From assembly GCA_963781345.1 (NCBI GenBank), contig CAWAFQ010000013.1, positions 124,001 to 188,000 on the forward strand: DNA of 64,000 nucleotides, written 5' to 3'. Both the position numbers and the translations under genes were made by a program. This document shows positions 53,886 through 63,390 of this stretch, piece after piece. The DNA comes from JBBRHQ01 sp963781345. Lineage in GTDB: Bacteria; Actinomycetota; Thermoleophilia; Solirubrobacterales; 70-9. The notes below the pieces were generated by a model, which worked only from the letters and a program-made list of their open reading frames with translations, was not told the origin of the DNA and did not search any database. Numbering within the stretch: position 1 is the stretch's first letter; every line of letters starts with the position of its first letter.

Positions 53886-55130
53886 GTGAACGCGCGGCTC
53901 TCACGCGCTGCTGTGACCTCCGCACTTCGCCGCGTCCGGGCCGGGCGCATCGACGTGCTCGAGGGCGGCCGCATGCGCACCTACGGACGACCCGGCGCCG
54001 ACCTTCAGGCCCAGGTCACGATCAACGACCCGGCCGCCTGGGAGGGGGCGATCCACGGCAGCGCCGGCCTCGGCGAGGGCTACGTGGACGGTCTCTGGGA
54101 GACCGACGACCTCGTTTCCCTGATGCGGATCGGTGCCCGCGAGCTTCGCCACCTCGAGGGAATCCGCGGGGCGGTCGCCCGGCCGCGGGCATGGTTGCAC
54201 CGGCTCGCGGGCCTCGTCCCCGAGAACACCAAGCACGGCGCCCGCGAGAACATCTCCGCCCACTACGACCTCGGAAACGATTTCTTCTCATCTTTCCTCG
54301 ATGAAACGATGATGTACTCCTGCGCCTACTTCGCCGACGAGTCCTTCGGCCTCGAGGAGGCCCAGATCGCGAAGCTCGACCGGATCTGCGAGCAGCTGCG
54401 ACTCGGGCCCGGCGACCATCTGCTGGAGATCGGGACGGGCTGGGGGGGCCTGGCGATCCACGCCGCGTCGCGCTACGGCTGCCGGGTGACGACGACAACG
54501 ATCTCGCGCCAGCAGCACGACCTGGCGGCGGAGCGGGTCCGCGCCGCCGGCCTAGACGGTCGCGTCACGCTGCTGATGGAGGACTACCGCGACCTCCGCG
54601 GCCGCTACGACAAGCTCGTCTCGATCGAGATGATCGAAGCGGTCGGCTGGCAATACTTCGACGCCTTCTTCCGCCGCTGTGGCGAGCTGCTCGAGCCCGA
54701 TGGCCTGATGCTGCTGCAGGCGATCACCATCGACGACCGCATCTTCGACGTCGAGAAAGGGGCCCGCAGCTTCGCCAACACCCACATCTTCCCCGGCGGC
54801 TGCCTGCCTTCGAACGCGAAGATCGCTGACTGCCTGGCGCGGATGACCGACATGCGCACGGTCTGGATGGAGGACATCACCGCCCACTACCCCCGGACCC
54901 TCGCGGCCTGGCGCGAGCGCTTCCTCGCCTCCTGGGACGAGCTGAGGGTTCACGGCTACGACGAACCGTTCCGCCGTCTCTGGACCTTCTACCTGTGCAG
55001 CTCGGAGGCGGGCTTCCGTGAGCGGCGAATCGGCGACGTGCAGGTTCTCTTCGCGAAGCCGGAGTGGCCCGGAGACGGCGCCGAGGCGTCGCTGGCCGAT
55101 CCGACCTTCCCCCAGCTCCAGGTCGCCTGA
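53886..55130 (+). CDS. cfa: cyclopropane-fatty-acyl-phospholipid synthase family
   Basis: A 414-residue enzyme that adds a methylene from SAM across a lipid double bond. Motif ENISAHYDLGNDFFSSFLD, SAM loop LLEIGTGWGGLAIHAA, and MIEAVGWQYFDAFFRRC fit the family. GTG 53886 follows GAGAGGGG and starts at the usual N-terminus. It overlaps no gene; the hydrolase starts 10 nt after its stop. Confidence 0.87.
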   Translation: MNARLSRAAVTSALRRVRAGRIDVLEGGRMRTYGRPGADLQAQVTINDPAAWEGAIHGSAGLGEGYVDGLWETDDLVSLMRIGARELRHLEGIRGAVARPRAWLHRLAGLVPENTKHGARENISAHYDLGNDFFSSFLDETMMYSCAYFADESFGLEEAQIAKLDRICEQLRLGPGDHLLEIGTGWGGLAIHAASRYGCRVTTTTISRQQHDLAAERVRAAGLDGRVTLLMEDYRDLRGRYDKLVSIEMIEAVGWQYFDAFFRRCGELLEPDGLMLLQAITIDDRIFDVEKGARSFANTHIFPGGCLPSNAKIADCLARMTDMRTVWMEDITAHYPRTLAAWRERFLASWDELRVHGYDEPFRRLWTFYLCSSEAGFRERRIGDVQVLFAKPEWPGDGAEASLADPTFPQLQVA

Positions 55131-55140
55131 AGCAAACCGG

Positions 55141-55914
55141 GTGATCCACCACACCAGAACCGGGGAGGGTGAGCCACTGCTGCTGCTGCACGGGCTCGGC
55201 GCGAACTCGTCGATCTGGGAGCCGGTCACCGGCAGGCTGATGCAGGAGCGCGAGGTGATCGCCGTCGACCTGCCCGGCTTCGGCCGCTCCGACCCGCTGC
55301 CGGAGGGAACTGCGCCGAGCCCGGCCAACGTCGCCGCCGCACTGATCGAGTTCTGCGAGCGCCTCGGAGTCGGCCGGCCCCACGTCGGCGGCAACTCGCT
55401 CGGCGCCTGGATGGCTCTCGAGATGGGCAGAGCGGGCTCGGCGGCATCGGTGACCGCGCTCTCGCCGGCCGGGCTCTGGGGCAAACCGCTGGGGCCACGG
55501 AGCTTCGACAGCCACGCGATCGCCAAGCGCCTGCGCCCGCTCGTGTCGGTGGTCCTGCGCACCCGTCGCGGTCGCGAGGCGATGCTGAGGACGACGATGG
55601 CGAGGCCCGAACACGTGCCGGCGAAGGCGGGTCGGGCAATGATCATGGACTGGATCGACGCGCCGGGCTACGACGCCGCCAACCACGAGATGCGCGCCGA
55701 CGTCTTCGATCCCACCGGCTACCCGGAGGTCCCGGTGACGCTCGCCTGGGCCGAGCACGACCGCCTCGTCGCCCCCCCGCGGCGCAAGCAGTTCCCCCCG
55801 GGCGCCGGCTACCGGGTTCTGCCGGGCGTCGGGCACACGCCGACCTGGGACGACCCCGGCCTGATCGCCCGCGTCCTGCTCGAGGGCAGCGCGGTCGGGC
55901 CAGAGCGCAGATAG
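55141..55914 (+). CDS. alpha/beta hydrolase
   Basis: A 257-residue protein. LLLLHGLGANSSIWEPV, nucleophile Ser in GGNSLGAWMAL, Asp in WAEHDRLVAP, His in GVGHTPTWDDP. No signal peptide. The GTG at 55141 is used. It is in an operon with cfa; a lipid ester is a fair guess for the substrate, but unproven. Confidence 0.8.
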   Translation: MIHHTRTGEGEPLLLLHGLGANSSIWEPVTGRLMQEREVIAVDLPGFGRSDPLPEGTAPSPANVAAALIEFCERLGVGRPHVGGNSLGAWMALEMGRAGSAASVTALSPAGLWGKPLGPRSFDSHAIAKRLRPLVSVVLRTRRGREAMLRTTMARPEHVPAKAGRAMIMDWIDAPGYDAANHEMRADVFDPTGYPEVPVTLAWAEHDRLVAPPRRKQFPPGAGYRVLPGVGHTPTWDDPGLIARVLLEGSAVGPERR

Positions 55915-55918
55915 ACGC

Positions 55919-55985
55919 CGCTCCGCCGCTCCGCCACACCCCCGCCCCCGCCGCGCCGCGCCGCCGCCGCGCCGCCGCGCCCATA
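55919..55985. repeat. GCC-rich low-complexity tract
   Basis: Short tandem CCGCTCCG and CCGCGCCG units between the hydrolase stop and the hairpin at 56006. Confidence 0.6.
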
Positions 55986-56005
55986 GGATCACTGCCGCCA
56001 GCGAC

Positions 56006-56048
56006 GTGGGACCTTTTGACCAGGTCAGTCATGGCGAAAAGGTCCCAC
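56006..56048. repeat. 43-nt hairpin upstream of the mycothiol dehydrogenase gene
   Basis: A 12-bp perfect stem GTGGGACCTTTT/AAAAGGTCCCAC around 19 nt containing CCA/TGG. It lies 31 nt before the ATG at 56080, so it may be a terminator of the upstream transcript, or a structure in the leader of the dehydrogenase mRNA. Confidence 0.65.
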
Positions 56049-56079
56049 CCCCGGGAATTGAGCGATTGGAGGCGCGAGG

Positions 56080-57186
56080 ATGAAGATGCGGGCGGCGGTG
56101 TTGGAGGAGTTCGGCAAGCCCCTCGAGGTCCAGGAGGTCGAGTTGGCGGAGCCGAGGGAGGGCGAGGTGCTGGTGCGGCTGGAGGCCTGCGGCGTCTGCC
56201 ACACCGACCTCTACACGGCATCCGGCGCCGACCCATCGGGCTACGCGCCGACCGTTCTCGGCCACGAGGGTGCCGGGGTGGTCGAGAAGGTCGGGCCAGG
56301 GGTCAGCCTGCTCGACCCGGGCGATCACGTCGTCACCCTCTTCTCGCCCCAGTGCGGCGAGTGCATTCACTGCGTCGACGAGCGCACCAACCTCTGCCTT
56401 GCGATCCGCGAGGAGCAGGGCAAGGGCCACCTCCCCGACGGGACCACCCGGCTCAGTCGCGACGGCGAGGACATCCGCCACTTCATGGGCACATCGACCT
56501 TCGCCGAGTACACGGTGATGCCCGAGATCGCGCTGGCCAAGGTCAACCCCGAAGCCCCGCTCGACCGCGCCTGCCTCTTCGCCTGCGGGCTCTCGACCGG
56601 CCTCGGCGCGGCGATCAACACCGCCAAGGTGAGCGAGGGCTCGACCTGCGTCGTCTTCGGTGCCGGGATGGTCGGCCTCGGGGCGGTGGCCGGCTGCCGC
56701 CTTCAGGGCGCCGAGCGGATCATCTGCATCGACCTCTCCGAGGATCGCCTCGAGCTTGCCCGCGGCCAGGGCGCGACGGAGACGATGGCCGGCGGCCCCG
56801 ACACGGTCGAGAGGATCCTCGAAGAGACCGGCGGCTTCGGCGCCGACTTCACCTTCGAGGCGACCGGCAACGTCGCCGTGATGCGCCAGGCGGTCGAGTC
56901 GGCGCGGATGGCCTGGGGGCTGTGCACCGTCGCCGGCGTCGCCGGCAAGGGCGAGACCCTCGACGTCGTTCCCCGCCTCCTGATCACCGGCCGCCGCATC
57001 GCCGGCTCCTCCTTCGGCGGGGTCAAGGGCCGCGAGGGGGTGCCGAAGCTGATCGAGCGCTGGCTCGCCGGCGAGATCGACGTCGAGCCGTTCATATCGC
57101 ACCACCTGACCCTGGACGAGGTCAACCGCGGCTTCGAGCTGATGGAGGCCCAGGACGGGATCCGCAGCGTCATCCACTACGACTGA
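56080..57186 (+). CDS. zinc alcohol dehydrogenase, S-(hydroxymethyl)mycothiol dehydrogenase-like
   Basis: A 368-residue class III-type ADH. Catalytic zinc ligands Cys and His in CGVCHTD and GHEGAG, structural-zinc Cys cluster CGECIHC, cofactor loop VVFGAGMVGLGAVAG. It would oxidise the formaldehyde-mycothiol adduct. The MBL-fold protein next to it is the usual partner in actinobacteria. ATG 56080 is preceded by GGAGGCGCGAGG. Confidence 0.78.
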   Translation: MKMRAAVLEEFGKPLEVQEVELAEPREGEVLVRLEACGVCHTDLYTASGADPSGYAPTVLGHEGAGVVEKVGPGVSLLDPGDHVVTLFSPQCGECIHCVDERTNLCLAIREEQGKGHLPDGTTRLSRDGEDIRHFMGTSTFAEYTVMPEIALAKVNPEAPLDRACLFACGLSTGLGAAINTAKVSEGSTCVVFGAGMVGLGAVAGCRLQGAERIICIDLSEDRLELARGQGATETMAGGPDTVERILEETGGFGADFTFEATGNVAVMRQAVESARMAWGLCTVAGVAGKGETLDVVPRLLITGRRIAGSSFGGVKGREGVPKLIERWLAGEIDVEPFISHHLTLDEVNRGFELMEAQDGIRSVIHYD

Positions 57187-57199
57187 AAGAGGGACGAGA

Positions 57200-57952
57200 T
57201 TGATCCTGCAACGCACCGAGAACGCCCAATGGCTCTCCAACGCCTACCTCGTCGTCGACGAACCAGGCGGCAGGGGGATCCTGATCGACGGAAACGGCTG
57301 CCTCGAGCCGCTGCTCGAGCGGGTCGAGCGTGAAAGAACCGAGGTAACCCACATCCTCCTCACCCACTCCCACGCCGACCATCTCGAGGGGATTGCCGAG
57401 GCCAGGGAGCGTCTCGGAAACCCCGCGCTCGTCGCCCATCCCGAGGTCGCGGCCGAGATCCTCGATGACGTCACAGAGGAGATCTCCGGCGGCGGAAAAC
57501 TGAGCACAGGCGGGCTTGAGATCGAGGCGATCGATACGCCGGGGCACGCCGCCGGGCACCTCGCCTTCCTCATCAATGGAACCGACGTGATCACTGCCGA
57601 CGTCCTCTTCAAGGGGACGGTCGGCGGCACCAAGGCACCCGGCGCCAGCGGCTTCGAGGACCTGCGCTCCTCGGTCATGGACAAGTTGATGAAGCTGCCG
57701 CCCGAGACCCGTGTGCACCCCGGCCACCGCGAGCCGACAACGATCGGCGCCGAGTGGGAGGAAAACCCCTTCATCCGCGTCTGGCGCGGCCTCGACCCCG
57801 AGGGCGACGAGAAGGTCACCGTCTGGGAGCAGGACGCGACGATGAAGCTGTGGGCGCCCGACTACGACGGTGGCAACAAGGCCTGGATCCTGTTCACCGA
57901 GACCGGCGAGGACGCGATCGTCGGCGGCTCGCAGGTGCAGCGCTCGGCCTGA
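57200..57952 (+). CDS. metallo-beta-lactamase-fold hydrolase
   Basis: A 250-residue protein with zinc motif THSHADHLEG, then GHAAGHLAF and DVLFKGTVGG. It probably hydrolyses the formyl-mycothiol formed by the dehydrogenase, or acts as a glyoxalase II. TTG 57200 follows AAAGAGGGACGAG. In an operon with the dehydrogenase, 13 nt apart. Confidence 0.82.
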   Translation: MILQRTENAQWLSNAYLVVDEPGGRGILIDGNGCLEPLLERVERERTEVTHILLTHSHADHLEGIAEARERLGNPALVAHPEVAAEILDDVTEEISGGGKLSTGGLEIEAIDTPGHAAGHLAFLINGTDVITADVLFKGTVGGTKAPGASGFEDLRSSVMDKLMKLPPETRVHPGHREPTTIGAEWEENPFIRVWRGLDPEGDEKVTVWEQDATMKLWAPDYDGGNKAWILFTETGEDAIVGGSQVQRSA

Positions 57953-57994
57953 ACGCGAATAGGCCCCTCCCCTCGAACAGGGGCCTCTCGCGTT
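57952..57994. terminator. terminator after the mycothiol operon
   Basis: Outer stem AACGCGA/TCGCGTT and inner stem AGGCCCCT/AGGGGCCT, starting at the last base of the MBL gene. Two-tier like other hairpins here. Confidence 0.7.
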
Positions 57995-58095
57995 GCACCG
58001 GGTGTGAGCAGCGGGGCCTACTTGACGACAGCCCCGAACTTGACGGCGGCCGAGCCTGAGGCCGGGATCGCCGCCAGCCGCCAGCTCCGTGGCTG

Positions 58096-58779
58096 CTAGA
58101 GGTCGCGCTCGGAGACGAGGCCGCTCTGGAGCGCGCGCTCGACCAGGCCGACCCGCTTGCGGTTCTGCGGCAGGTCCTCGACGCCGAGCTTCTCGAACAG
58201 GGCCCGCAGGTGGGTCTTGACCGCGTCGACGCTCAGGTGGAGCTCATCGGCGATCTGCTGGTTCGTCGCCGGGGTGGCGAAGGAGGCGCCGTCCTTGAAG
58301 GGCCGGCACAGTGCCAGCAGCACCCGCATCTGGCCCGGAGACACGGTTGCCGCCGCCGGGACCTCGCTCGCGATCACCGTGCTCTCGGCGCTGTCGGCGT
58401 CGGGAATCCGGTAGAGCAGCAGGGTCTGGCCGAAACGAATCATGTCCTGATCGCGGAGGTGGTGGCGGCCGCGGATCCTCTCGCCGTTGACGAAGGAGCC
58501 GTTTCGCGAGAGCCCGTCGTCGACGAGGGTGCACTCGCCCCGCACGACCTCGATCTGCGCGTGCAGCCCCGAGACCTCCTCGTCCCAGTCGAGGCGGATG
58601 TCGGCGGAGCCGCTGCGCCCGGCCCAGAGCTCGGTGGTCCCGTCGTCGATCAGGAGGATCTGCTGCTGGCCGCCGCCGTCGCGAAAGACGATGAAGGGGC
58701 GACCCTCGCGCTCGGCCTCGATCTGGGCCTTCAGCTCGGGCGCGGTCGTGGCGCGGGGGCCCAGGGGCAGCTCGGTCAT
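58096..58779 (-). CDS. FHA-domain protein with HTH-like tail
   Basis: A 227-residue protein. Residues 50-125 form an FHA domain (GRSGSADIRL, VSGLHAQIE, NGSFVNGERIRGRHHL) that binds phosphothreonine. The C-terminal part (NQQIADELHLSVDAVKTHLR) looks like a helix-turn-helix of the LuxR/GerE type. It could link Ser/Thr kinase signals to transcription. No kinase gene is in the window. Confidence 0.82.
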   Translation of the reverse strand: MTELPLGPRATTAPELKAQIEAEREGRPFIVFRDGGGQQQILLIDDGTTELWAGRSGSADIRLDWDEEVSGLHAQIEVVRGECTLVDDGLSRNGSFVNGERIRGRHHLRDQDMIRFGQTLLLYRIPDADSAESTVIASEVPAAATVSPGQMRVLLALCRPFKDGASFATPATNQQIADELHLSVDAVKTHLRALFEKLGVEDLPQNRKRVGLVERALQSGLVSERDL

Positions 58780-58785
58780 GCCCTG

Positions 58786-58791
58786 ATCCTA
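58786..58791 (-). promoter_or_regulatory. -10 element of the FHA gene, leaderless type
   Basis: TAGGAT on the minus strand, 6 nt before ATG 58779. Confidence 0.45.
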
Positions 58792-58946
58792 AGGGGCGCC
58801 GAGGCGTGGATCAGCACCCCGGGGGCCCCGCCCGATGCGGGCGCGGCATTAGCGGATTCGCCGGTTCTGGACGAATGTGCGAGTGAGTATTGGGGTCGGG
58901 CTTGCCACACTCCAGGCAGTCGCCCATCTCCGGCAGGCTCACACCG

Positions 58947-60518
58947 ATGGATACCCCGATCCTCAGCCAAGCATTGCCCGTCGCCGGCATCAGCGACTTC
59001 TTCTTCAACTGGTATCCGGTCTTCGGCGTCATCTTCATGGCCGGCCTGCTGACCGTCTTCGCCCTCCTCCTGCGCCAGACGATGCGCTCGACCAAGCCGG
59101 AGACGGTGAAGTCGAGCACGACCGCGCCGGTGCTGTGGGAGGACGTGCAGGGCGTCGACGCCGCCAAGGACGAGCTGATGGACGTCGCCGAGTGGCTGCG
59201 CGACCCCGACCGCTTCAACGCCCTCGGCGCCCAGCCGCCGCGCGGCGTTCTCCTCTACGGCCCCCCCGGTACCGGCAAGACGATGCTGGCGCGGGCGGTG
59301 GCGGCGCAGGCCGGGGTCGACTTCTTCGCCGCCTCGGGATCGAGCTTCGTCGAGATGTTCGTCGGTCGCGGAGCGGCCCGGATCCGCCGCCTCTTCAAGG
59401 AGGCGCGCAAGTCGGGCCGCGCGGTGATCTTCATCGACGAGCTCGACGCGGTCGGCGGCACCCGCAGCGGCGGTGGCGACGGCGGAACCAGCGAGCGCGA
59501 GCAGGCGCTGAACCAGCTCCTGGTCGAACTCGACGGCTTCGAGCGCGACCCCGGCACGGTGATCGTGGTCGCCGCCTCCAACAACGTCGAGAAGCTCGAC
59601 CACGCGCTGCTTCGCCCCGGCCGCTTCGACCGCCAGGTCCTGGTGGCCCCCCCTGACCGCGACGGCCGCGAGGCGATCCTCCGCGCCCACGCCAAGGGCA
59701 AGCCGCTCGCCGACGACCTCGACCTCACCGACGTCGCCCGCAAGACGACCGGGATGACCGGCGCCCAGCTCGCCAACGCCCTCAACGAGGCGGCGATCAT
59801 CGCCGGGCGCGCGGGCCGTACCGCGACAGGCCGCGACGACCTCGACGAGGCGCTGCTGCGCCAGTCGGTCGGCTCGCAGCAGTCGCGCCGGCTGACGCAG
59901 AAGGAGCGCCGCATCGTCGCCTACCACGAGTCCGGCCATGCGCTCTGCCGGCGGCTGCTCGGCCTCGACCCACCCGAGATCCTCAGCATCGTCCCCCGCG
60001 GGCCGGCGCTCGGCTTCGTCGGCCACTCGCCGCGCGAGGACACCTACATGAAGTCGCGCGACCAGCTCCTCGACGAGACTGTGACACTGCTGGGAGGGCG
60101 CGCCGCCGAGGAGGTCGTCTTCGGAGAGGCCTACACCGGCGCCGCCGATGACCTCGCCCGCGTACACGCCGTCTGTAAGCAGATGCTCTCCGAGTTCGGG
60201 ATGGGAATCCAGACCGACTCCCCCGGCGACGCGCCGATCGCGCTGCCGACCGGGGACTACTCGCTCTCAGACCGCACCCGCCGCGACGTCGACCTCGGCG
60301 CGATGGCGCTGGCGCGCGACGCCCACGCGCGGGCGCTGAGCCTGCTCAGCGCCAACCGCCGCTGCCTCGACGACCTCGCCGCCCTCGCCCTCGAGCGCGA
60401 GACCCTGACCCGCGAGGACCTAGACGACGTATTCGCCGCGCACGAGCTGCGCACCTCGGACCTCCCCGACGTCGATGCGGCGTTGATGGAGCTCTCGCGC
60501 CAGCCGCCGGCGGACTGA
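58947..60518 (+). CDS. short FtsH-like AAA+ zinc protease
   Basis: A 523-residue protein. One N-terminal membrane segment (FFNWYPVFGVIFMAGLLTVF), then AAA+ domain: Walker A GPPGTGKT 105-112, Walker B VIFIDELDAVG 160-170, SRH arginines near 223-229 (RPGRFDR), and zinc protease motif HESGH 327-331. True FtsH proteins have a second helix and a periplasmic domain, absent here; the length is about 120 residues short. The start may be later than ATG 58947, but the helix is in place. Confidence 0.8.
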   Translation: MDTPILSQALPVAGISDFFFNWYPVFGVIFMAGLLTVFALLLRQTMRSTKPETVKSSTTAPVLWEDVQGVDAAKDELMDVAEWLRDPDRFNALGAQPPRGVLLYGPPGTGKTMLARAVAAQAGVDFFAASGSSFVEMFVGRGAARIRRLFKEARKSGRAVIFIDELDAVGGTRSGGGDGGTSEREQALNQLLVELDGFERDPGTVIVVAASNNVEKLDHALLRPGRFDRQVLVAPPDRDGREAILRAHAKGKPLADDLDLTDVARKTTGMTGAQLANALNEAAIIAGRAGRTATGRDDLDEALLRQSVGSQQSRRLTQKERRIVAYHESGHALCRRLLGLDPPEILSIVPRGPALGFVGHSPREDTYMKSRDQLLDETVTLLGGRAAEEVVFGEAYTGAADDLARVHAVCKQMLSEFGMGIQTDSPGDAPIALPTGDYSLSDRTRRDVDLGAMALARDAHARALSLLSANRRCLDDLAALALERETLTREDLDDVFAAHELRTSDLPDVDAALMELSRQPPAD

Positions 60519-60554
60519 GCGCCTCCCCGGCGAGCCAAGACCCGGCCGCCAGCC

Positions 60555-60938
60555 TCAGCCGCCTGCTGACCCGACCCACACCCTCGCGTCGCCGTCCTCG
60601 GCCAGGGCGAAGAGCCGCGCCTCGCCGGGTGCGAGCCAGCCGAACATCATCACCGCCCGGCGGGCCCAGCCGACATCGGTGACGATCGCCAGCCGCTCCC
60701 AGGCCTCGTGGTGGCGGATGCCGAGGTCGAGGTCGGCCTTGAGCTCCTCCCACAACGCCCCGGGGTGGAAGTGCTCGAGCTCGGGACCGATCCGGAAGAG
60801 GACCCGCAGGCGCCCACCGTCGGCGATCGTGCGGTTCAGCGCCGGAAGCAGCACCTCGACGTAGTCGGACCTGGTGACGTCACCGGTGGCCGAGAACCCG
60901 AGGGTTCCCGGCGGCATGTCGGGGATCTGCTCGACCAT
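60555..60938 (-). CDS. SpoIIAA-like (STAS) protein
   Basis: A 127-residue protein with a STAS/SEC14-type fold: GTLGFSATGDVTRSDYVEVL, LRVLFRIGPELEHF, WERLAIVTDVGWARRAVMMF. It may bind a hydrophobic or nucleotide ligand. Ligand unknown. TAGGCT lies 10 nt before the ATG. Confidence 0.75.
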   Translation of the reverse strand: MVEQIPDMPPGTLGFSATGDVTRSDYVEVLLPALNRTIADGGRLRVLFRIGPELEHFHPGALWEELKADLDLGIRHHEAWERLAIVTDVGWARRAVMMFGWLAPGEARLFALAEDGDARVWVGSAGG

Positions 60939-60948
60939 CGCCCGGCCC

Positions 60949-60954
60949 AGCCTA
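60949..60954 (-). promoter_or_regulatory. -10 element of the STAS gene
   Basis: TAGGCT on the minus strand, 10 nt before ATG 60938. Confidence 0.35.
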
Positions 60955-60982
60955 GATAAGGGGCGGCCTGCGGCAGGAAGAT

Positions 60983-63262
60983 CTACGGCAGCGAGATCTT
61001 GCGGTTCGTGTAGGGCACGTAGGGCCGGCAGGGCTCGCCCCGCAGGCTCGGGCAGGGGGGCAGCGCGGTCGGGACGTTGACGCCTCCGATCACCGGCAGC
61101 ACCACCCGCGAAGGCATCTGCGGCGAGTGAGCCAGCGCCACCGTGGTCGCGGTGGCGGGATTTGCCGTGCCGAACTCCCAGCGGGGCTGGTCACCGTCGG
61201 GGGCTGCGATCGTGATCCGGATACGCGAGTCCTTGCGGTACGCGTGCCCCTCGTAATAGAGAGGCACCGTGACCTTGGTGAAGCGGTTCTTTGGAAGCGG
61301 CGCACGGTCGGCCTTTCGCAGGCTCAGGACCGGCTCCAGCAGCGTGCTCTTCGGATCGAGCTTGCGCGCGGCCGCCTTCAGCCAGCCGTTCTGGACGAAG
61401 GTCTCGTTGCCGTCCGGGCGCACCTCGGAAACGGTCACCTGGAGGTCGACGTTGGGCACCGAGGCGCGGATCCAGGCCTCGACGGCGCCGCCGCCGACGA
61501 CGGTGGTGTCCGACTTCAGCTTCGGACTGACGTAGGAGAGGGCCTTGCCAGGAGGGCTCTGCAGCCACTGATAGACGGGCGTCGCGGTCCAGAGCCCGCC
61601 GGGTGAAGAGTTAGTGCTGCCGGTGAAGCTGGTCGACGGCCGCGCGTTGCGGTCCCACCTGAATGCCTCCGCGCCCGGCTTGACGGGCCGGCGGTCGGTG
61701 AGCGCGCCGTTTCTGCCCAGGTACCAGGAGCGGGCCTTGGTCTTCGGAAGGGGGAAGCGCGAGAAGGAGCGCTCGAAGCCGGCGTAGGGCGCGCCGGGGG
61801 CTCCCCCGGCGCCGTTGTCGAAGAGGATGCGGATCGGCGGCAGATTCTCGAATGCGGCGCGGGCGGAGGCGTAGTCGGGCTCGGCCTGGATCGGGTCGCT
61901 GGGCAGGGTGACCCCAGGGACACCCATCGCCGTCGAGTAGATGACGGGCGCCAGCGCCTGCTCGCCGGGAGTCAATTGCGGCTTCTGCCGGGCGACGTAT
62001 AGCTCGAGGAAGTCGTACCAGCGGTTGAAGGTGGCCGGGGCCAGCGAGTCGATGTGGGTGCCGTTGGTGAAGGTGAACCACTTGCGGCGGGTCCCGGTGA
62101 AACGATCAGTCATCGCCGGGCAGTGGCCACCGGTCTGCTCGTCGGTCCACTGGCAGGCGAGGAAAACAGGCACCTTGATCTTGTCGACGAAGGTCCCCGG
62201 GGCCAGCGGATCGACGACCTTGGGGACGTAGTAGCGGTTGCGGAGGAACTTGGCGAGCAGGTCGACAGCCTCGGTGTGCAGGACCTGGTTGGCCGCACAG
62301 ACACCGTCGCCGTTCTGGATCCGCTCCCAGGCCCAGGCCTGGCCACCGGTCGGCGAGGCGGGAAGCGCGTCGTGGACGCGATCCTTCACCCAGGAGAGAT
62401 TGAAGCCGGTGTTCTTGATTCCGCCCGGGTAGGCGAAGAACGTCGGATCGTCGATGACCGAGAGTGGCGTGATCGCTGAGAGGGAGGGCGGGCGAGTGGC
62501 GGCGACGAAGAGCTGGCTGATGCCGCCGTAGGAGACGCCCATCATCCCGGCCTTGTGGTGCAGCGCCCAGGGCTGGCGGGCGACGGTCTCGACCACGTCG
62601 TAGCCGTCTAGGCCCTGCAGCGGCTCAAAGAAGTCGAAGGCCCCGCCCGAGCAGCCGGTGCCGCGCATGTTGACGTCGACCACGGCGAAGCCGAGGGCGG
62701 TGGCGATCTGGGCGATCGAGCTCTCGCCCCCGGTCGGCCTCGCGTATCCATACCCGGAGTACTCGACGAGGGTCGGGTAGGGGCCGCTCTCCGCGGGGCC
62801 GGGGAGCTGGACGTTGATCGCAAGCTGTGTCCCGTCGCGCGTCCTCAGGTAGCCGTAGCCGCCCGCCGGCAGGGTCTGGCTGTAGATGTTCGTGCTCGGA
62901 GGCGCCGGGCGGTCGCTGAGGACCCTGAAGGTGGGCGTCTGCGGGCCACCCCCGGCGCCCTTGCGCGCCCGGTAGCCCGAACCAGGCTTGACGTTGCGGA
63001 AGACGATTCCGCCCAGGGCACCGGCCCTGCGGGTAGCGACGACCTTGCCCGCGCTGTTGATCAGGCTGACCTTGGACCCGGGATCCGCCGCGGTGACCTG
63101 CACCTGCTCGACGCTGCCGCGGGCGGTGAAGACCGCGGGCGATCCACGGGCAGCCGAGCTCGCGGCGGCCGCGGAGGCGAACACCGCAGAGAGCAGCAGC
63201 GCCACCGCGATCGTGGCTACCCGCATCCCGGTCCCAGCGTCCCTGCGCGCCCCATCCCTCAT
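60983..63262 (-). CDS. secreted S15/CocE-type peptidase or esterase
   Basis: About 759 residues. A signal peptide (IAVALLLSAVFASAAAAS) precedes a beta domain, then the alpha/beta hydrolase core with nucleophile Ser in MGVSYGGISQLF and His in FTNGTHIDSL. The C-terminal beta domain matches the X-Pro dipeptidyl-peptidase/CocE type. It is probably exported. The start is GTG 63268 or ATG 63262; TACTGT lies 7 nt before ATG 63262, so I use it. Confidence 0.85.
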   Translation of the reverse strand: MRDGARRDAGTGMRVATIAVALLLSAVFASAAAASSAARGSPAVFTARGSVEQVQVTAADPGSKVSLINSAGKVVATRRAGALGGIVFRNVKPGSGYRARKGAGGGPQTPTFRVLSDRPAPPSTNIYSQTLPAGGYGYLRTRDGTQLAINVQLPGPAESGPYPTLVEYSGYGYARPTGGESSIAQIATALGFAVVDVNMRGTGCSGGAFDFFEPLQGLDGYDVVETVARQPWALHHKAGMMGVSYGGISQLFVAATRPPSLSAITPLSVIDDPTFFAYPGGIKNTGFNLSWVKDRVHDALPASPTGGQAWAWERIQNGDGVCAANQVLHTEAVDLLAKFLRNRYYVPKVVDPLAPGTFVDKIKVPVFLACQWTDEQTGGHCPAMTDRFTGTRRKWFTFTNGTHIDSLAPATFNRWYDFLELYVARQKPQLTPGEQALAPVIYSTAMGVPGVTLPSDPIQAEPDYASARAAFENLPPIRILFDNGAGGAPGAPYAGFERSFSRFPLPKTKARSWYLGRNGALTDRRPVKPGAEAFRWDRNARPSTSFTGSTNSSPGGLWTATPVYQWLQSPPGKALSYVSPKLKSDTTVVGGGAVEAWIRASVPNVDLQVTVSEVRPDGNETFVQNGWLKAAARKLDPKSTLLEPVLSLRKADRAPLPKNRFTKVTVPLYYEGHAYRKDSRIRITIAAPDGDQPRWEFGTANPATATTVALAHSPQMPSRVVLPVIGGVNVPTALPPCPSLRGEPCRPYVPYTNRKISLP

Positions 63263-63269
63263 CCTCACA

Positions 63270-63275
63270 ACAGTA
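63270..63275 (-). promoter_or_regulatory. -10 element of the S15 peptidase gene, leaderless type
   Basis: TACTGT on the minus strand, 7 nt before ATG 63262. Confidence 0.4.
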
Positions 63276-63390
63276 ACTCTCTCATCTCCGTGGGTCCTAC
63301 GTCGCCCGCTGGCGCCATCTCGCTACACAACCGCCGGCGCAAGCCAAGGTTGCGGTCGCCCCAGCCGATGGGGCCCGTCGCCGGTCTCAC

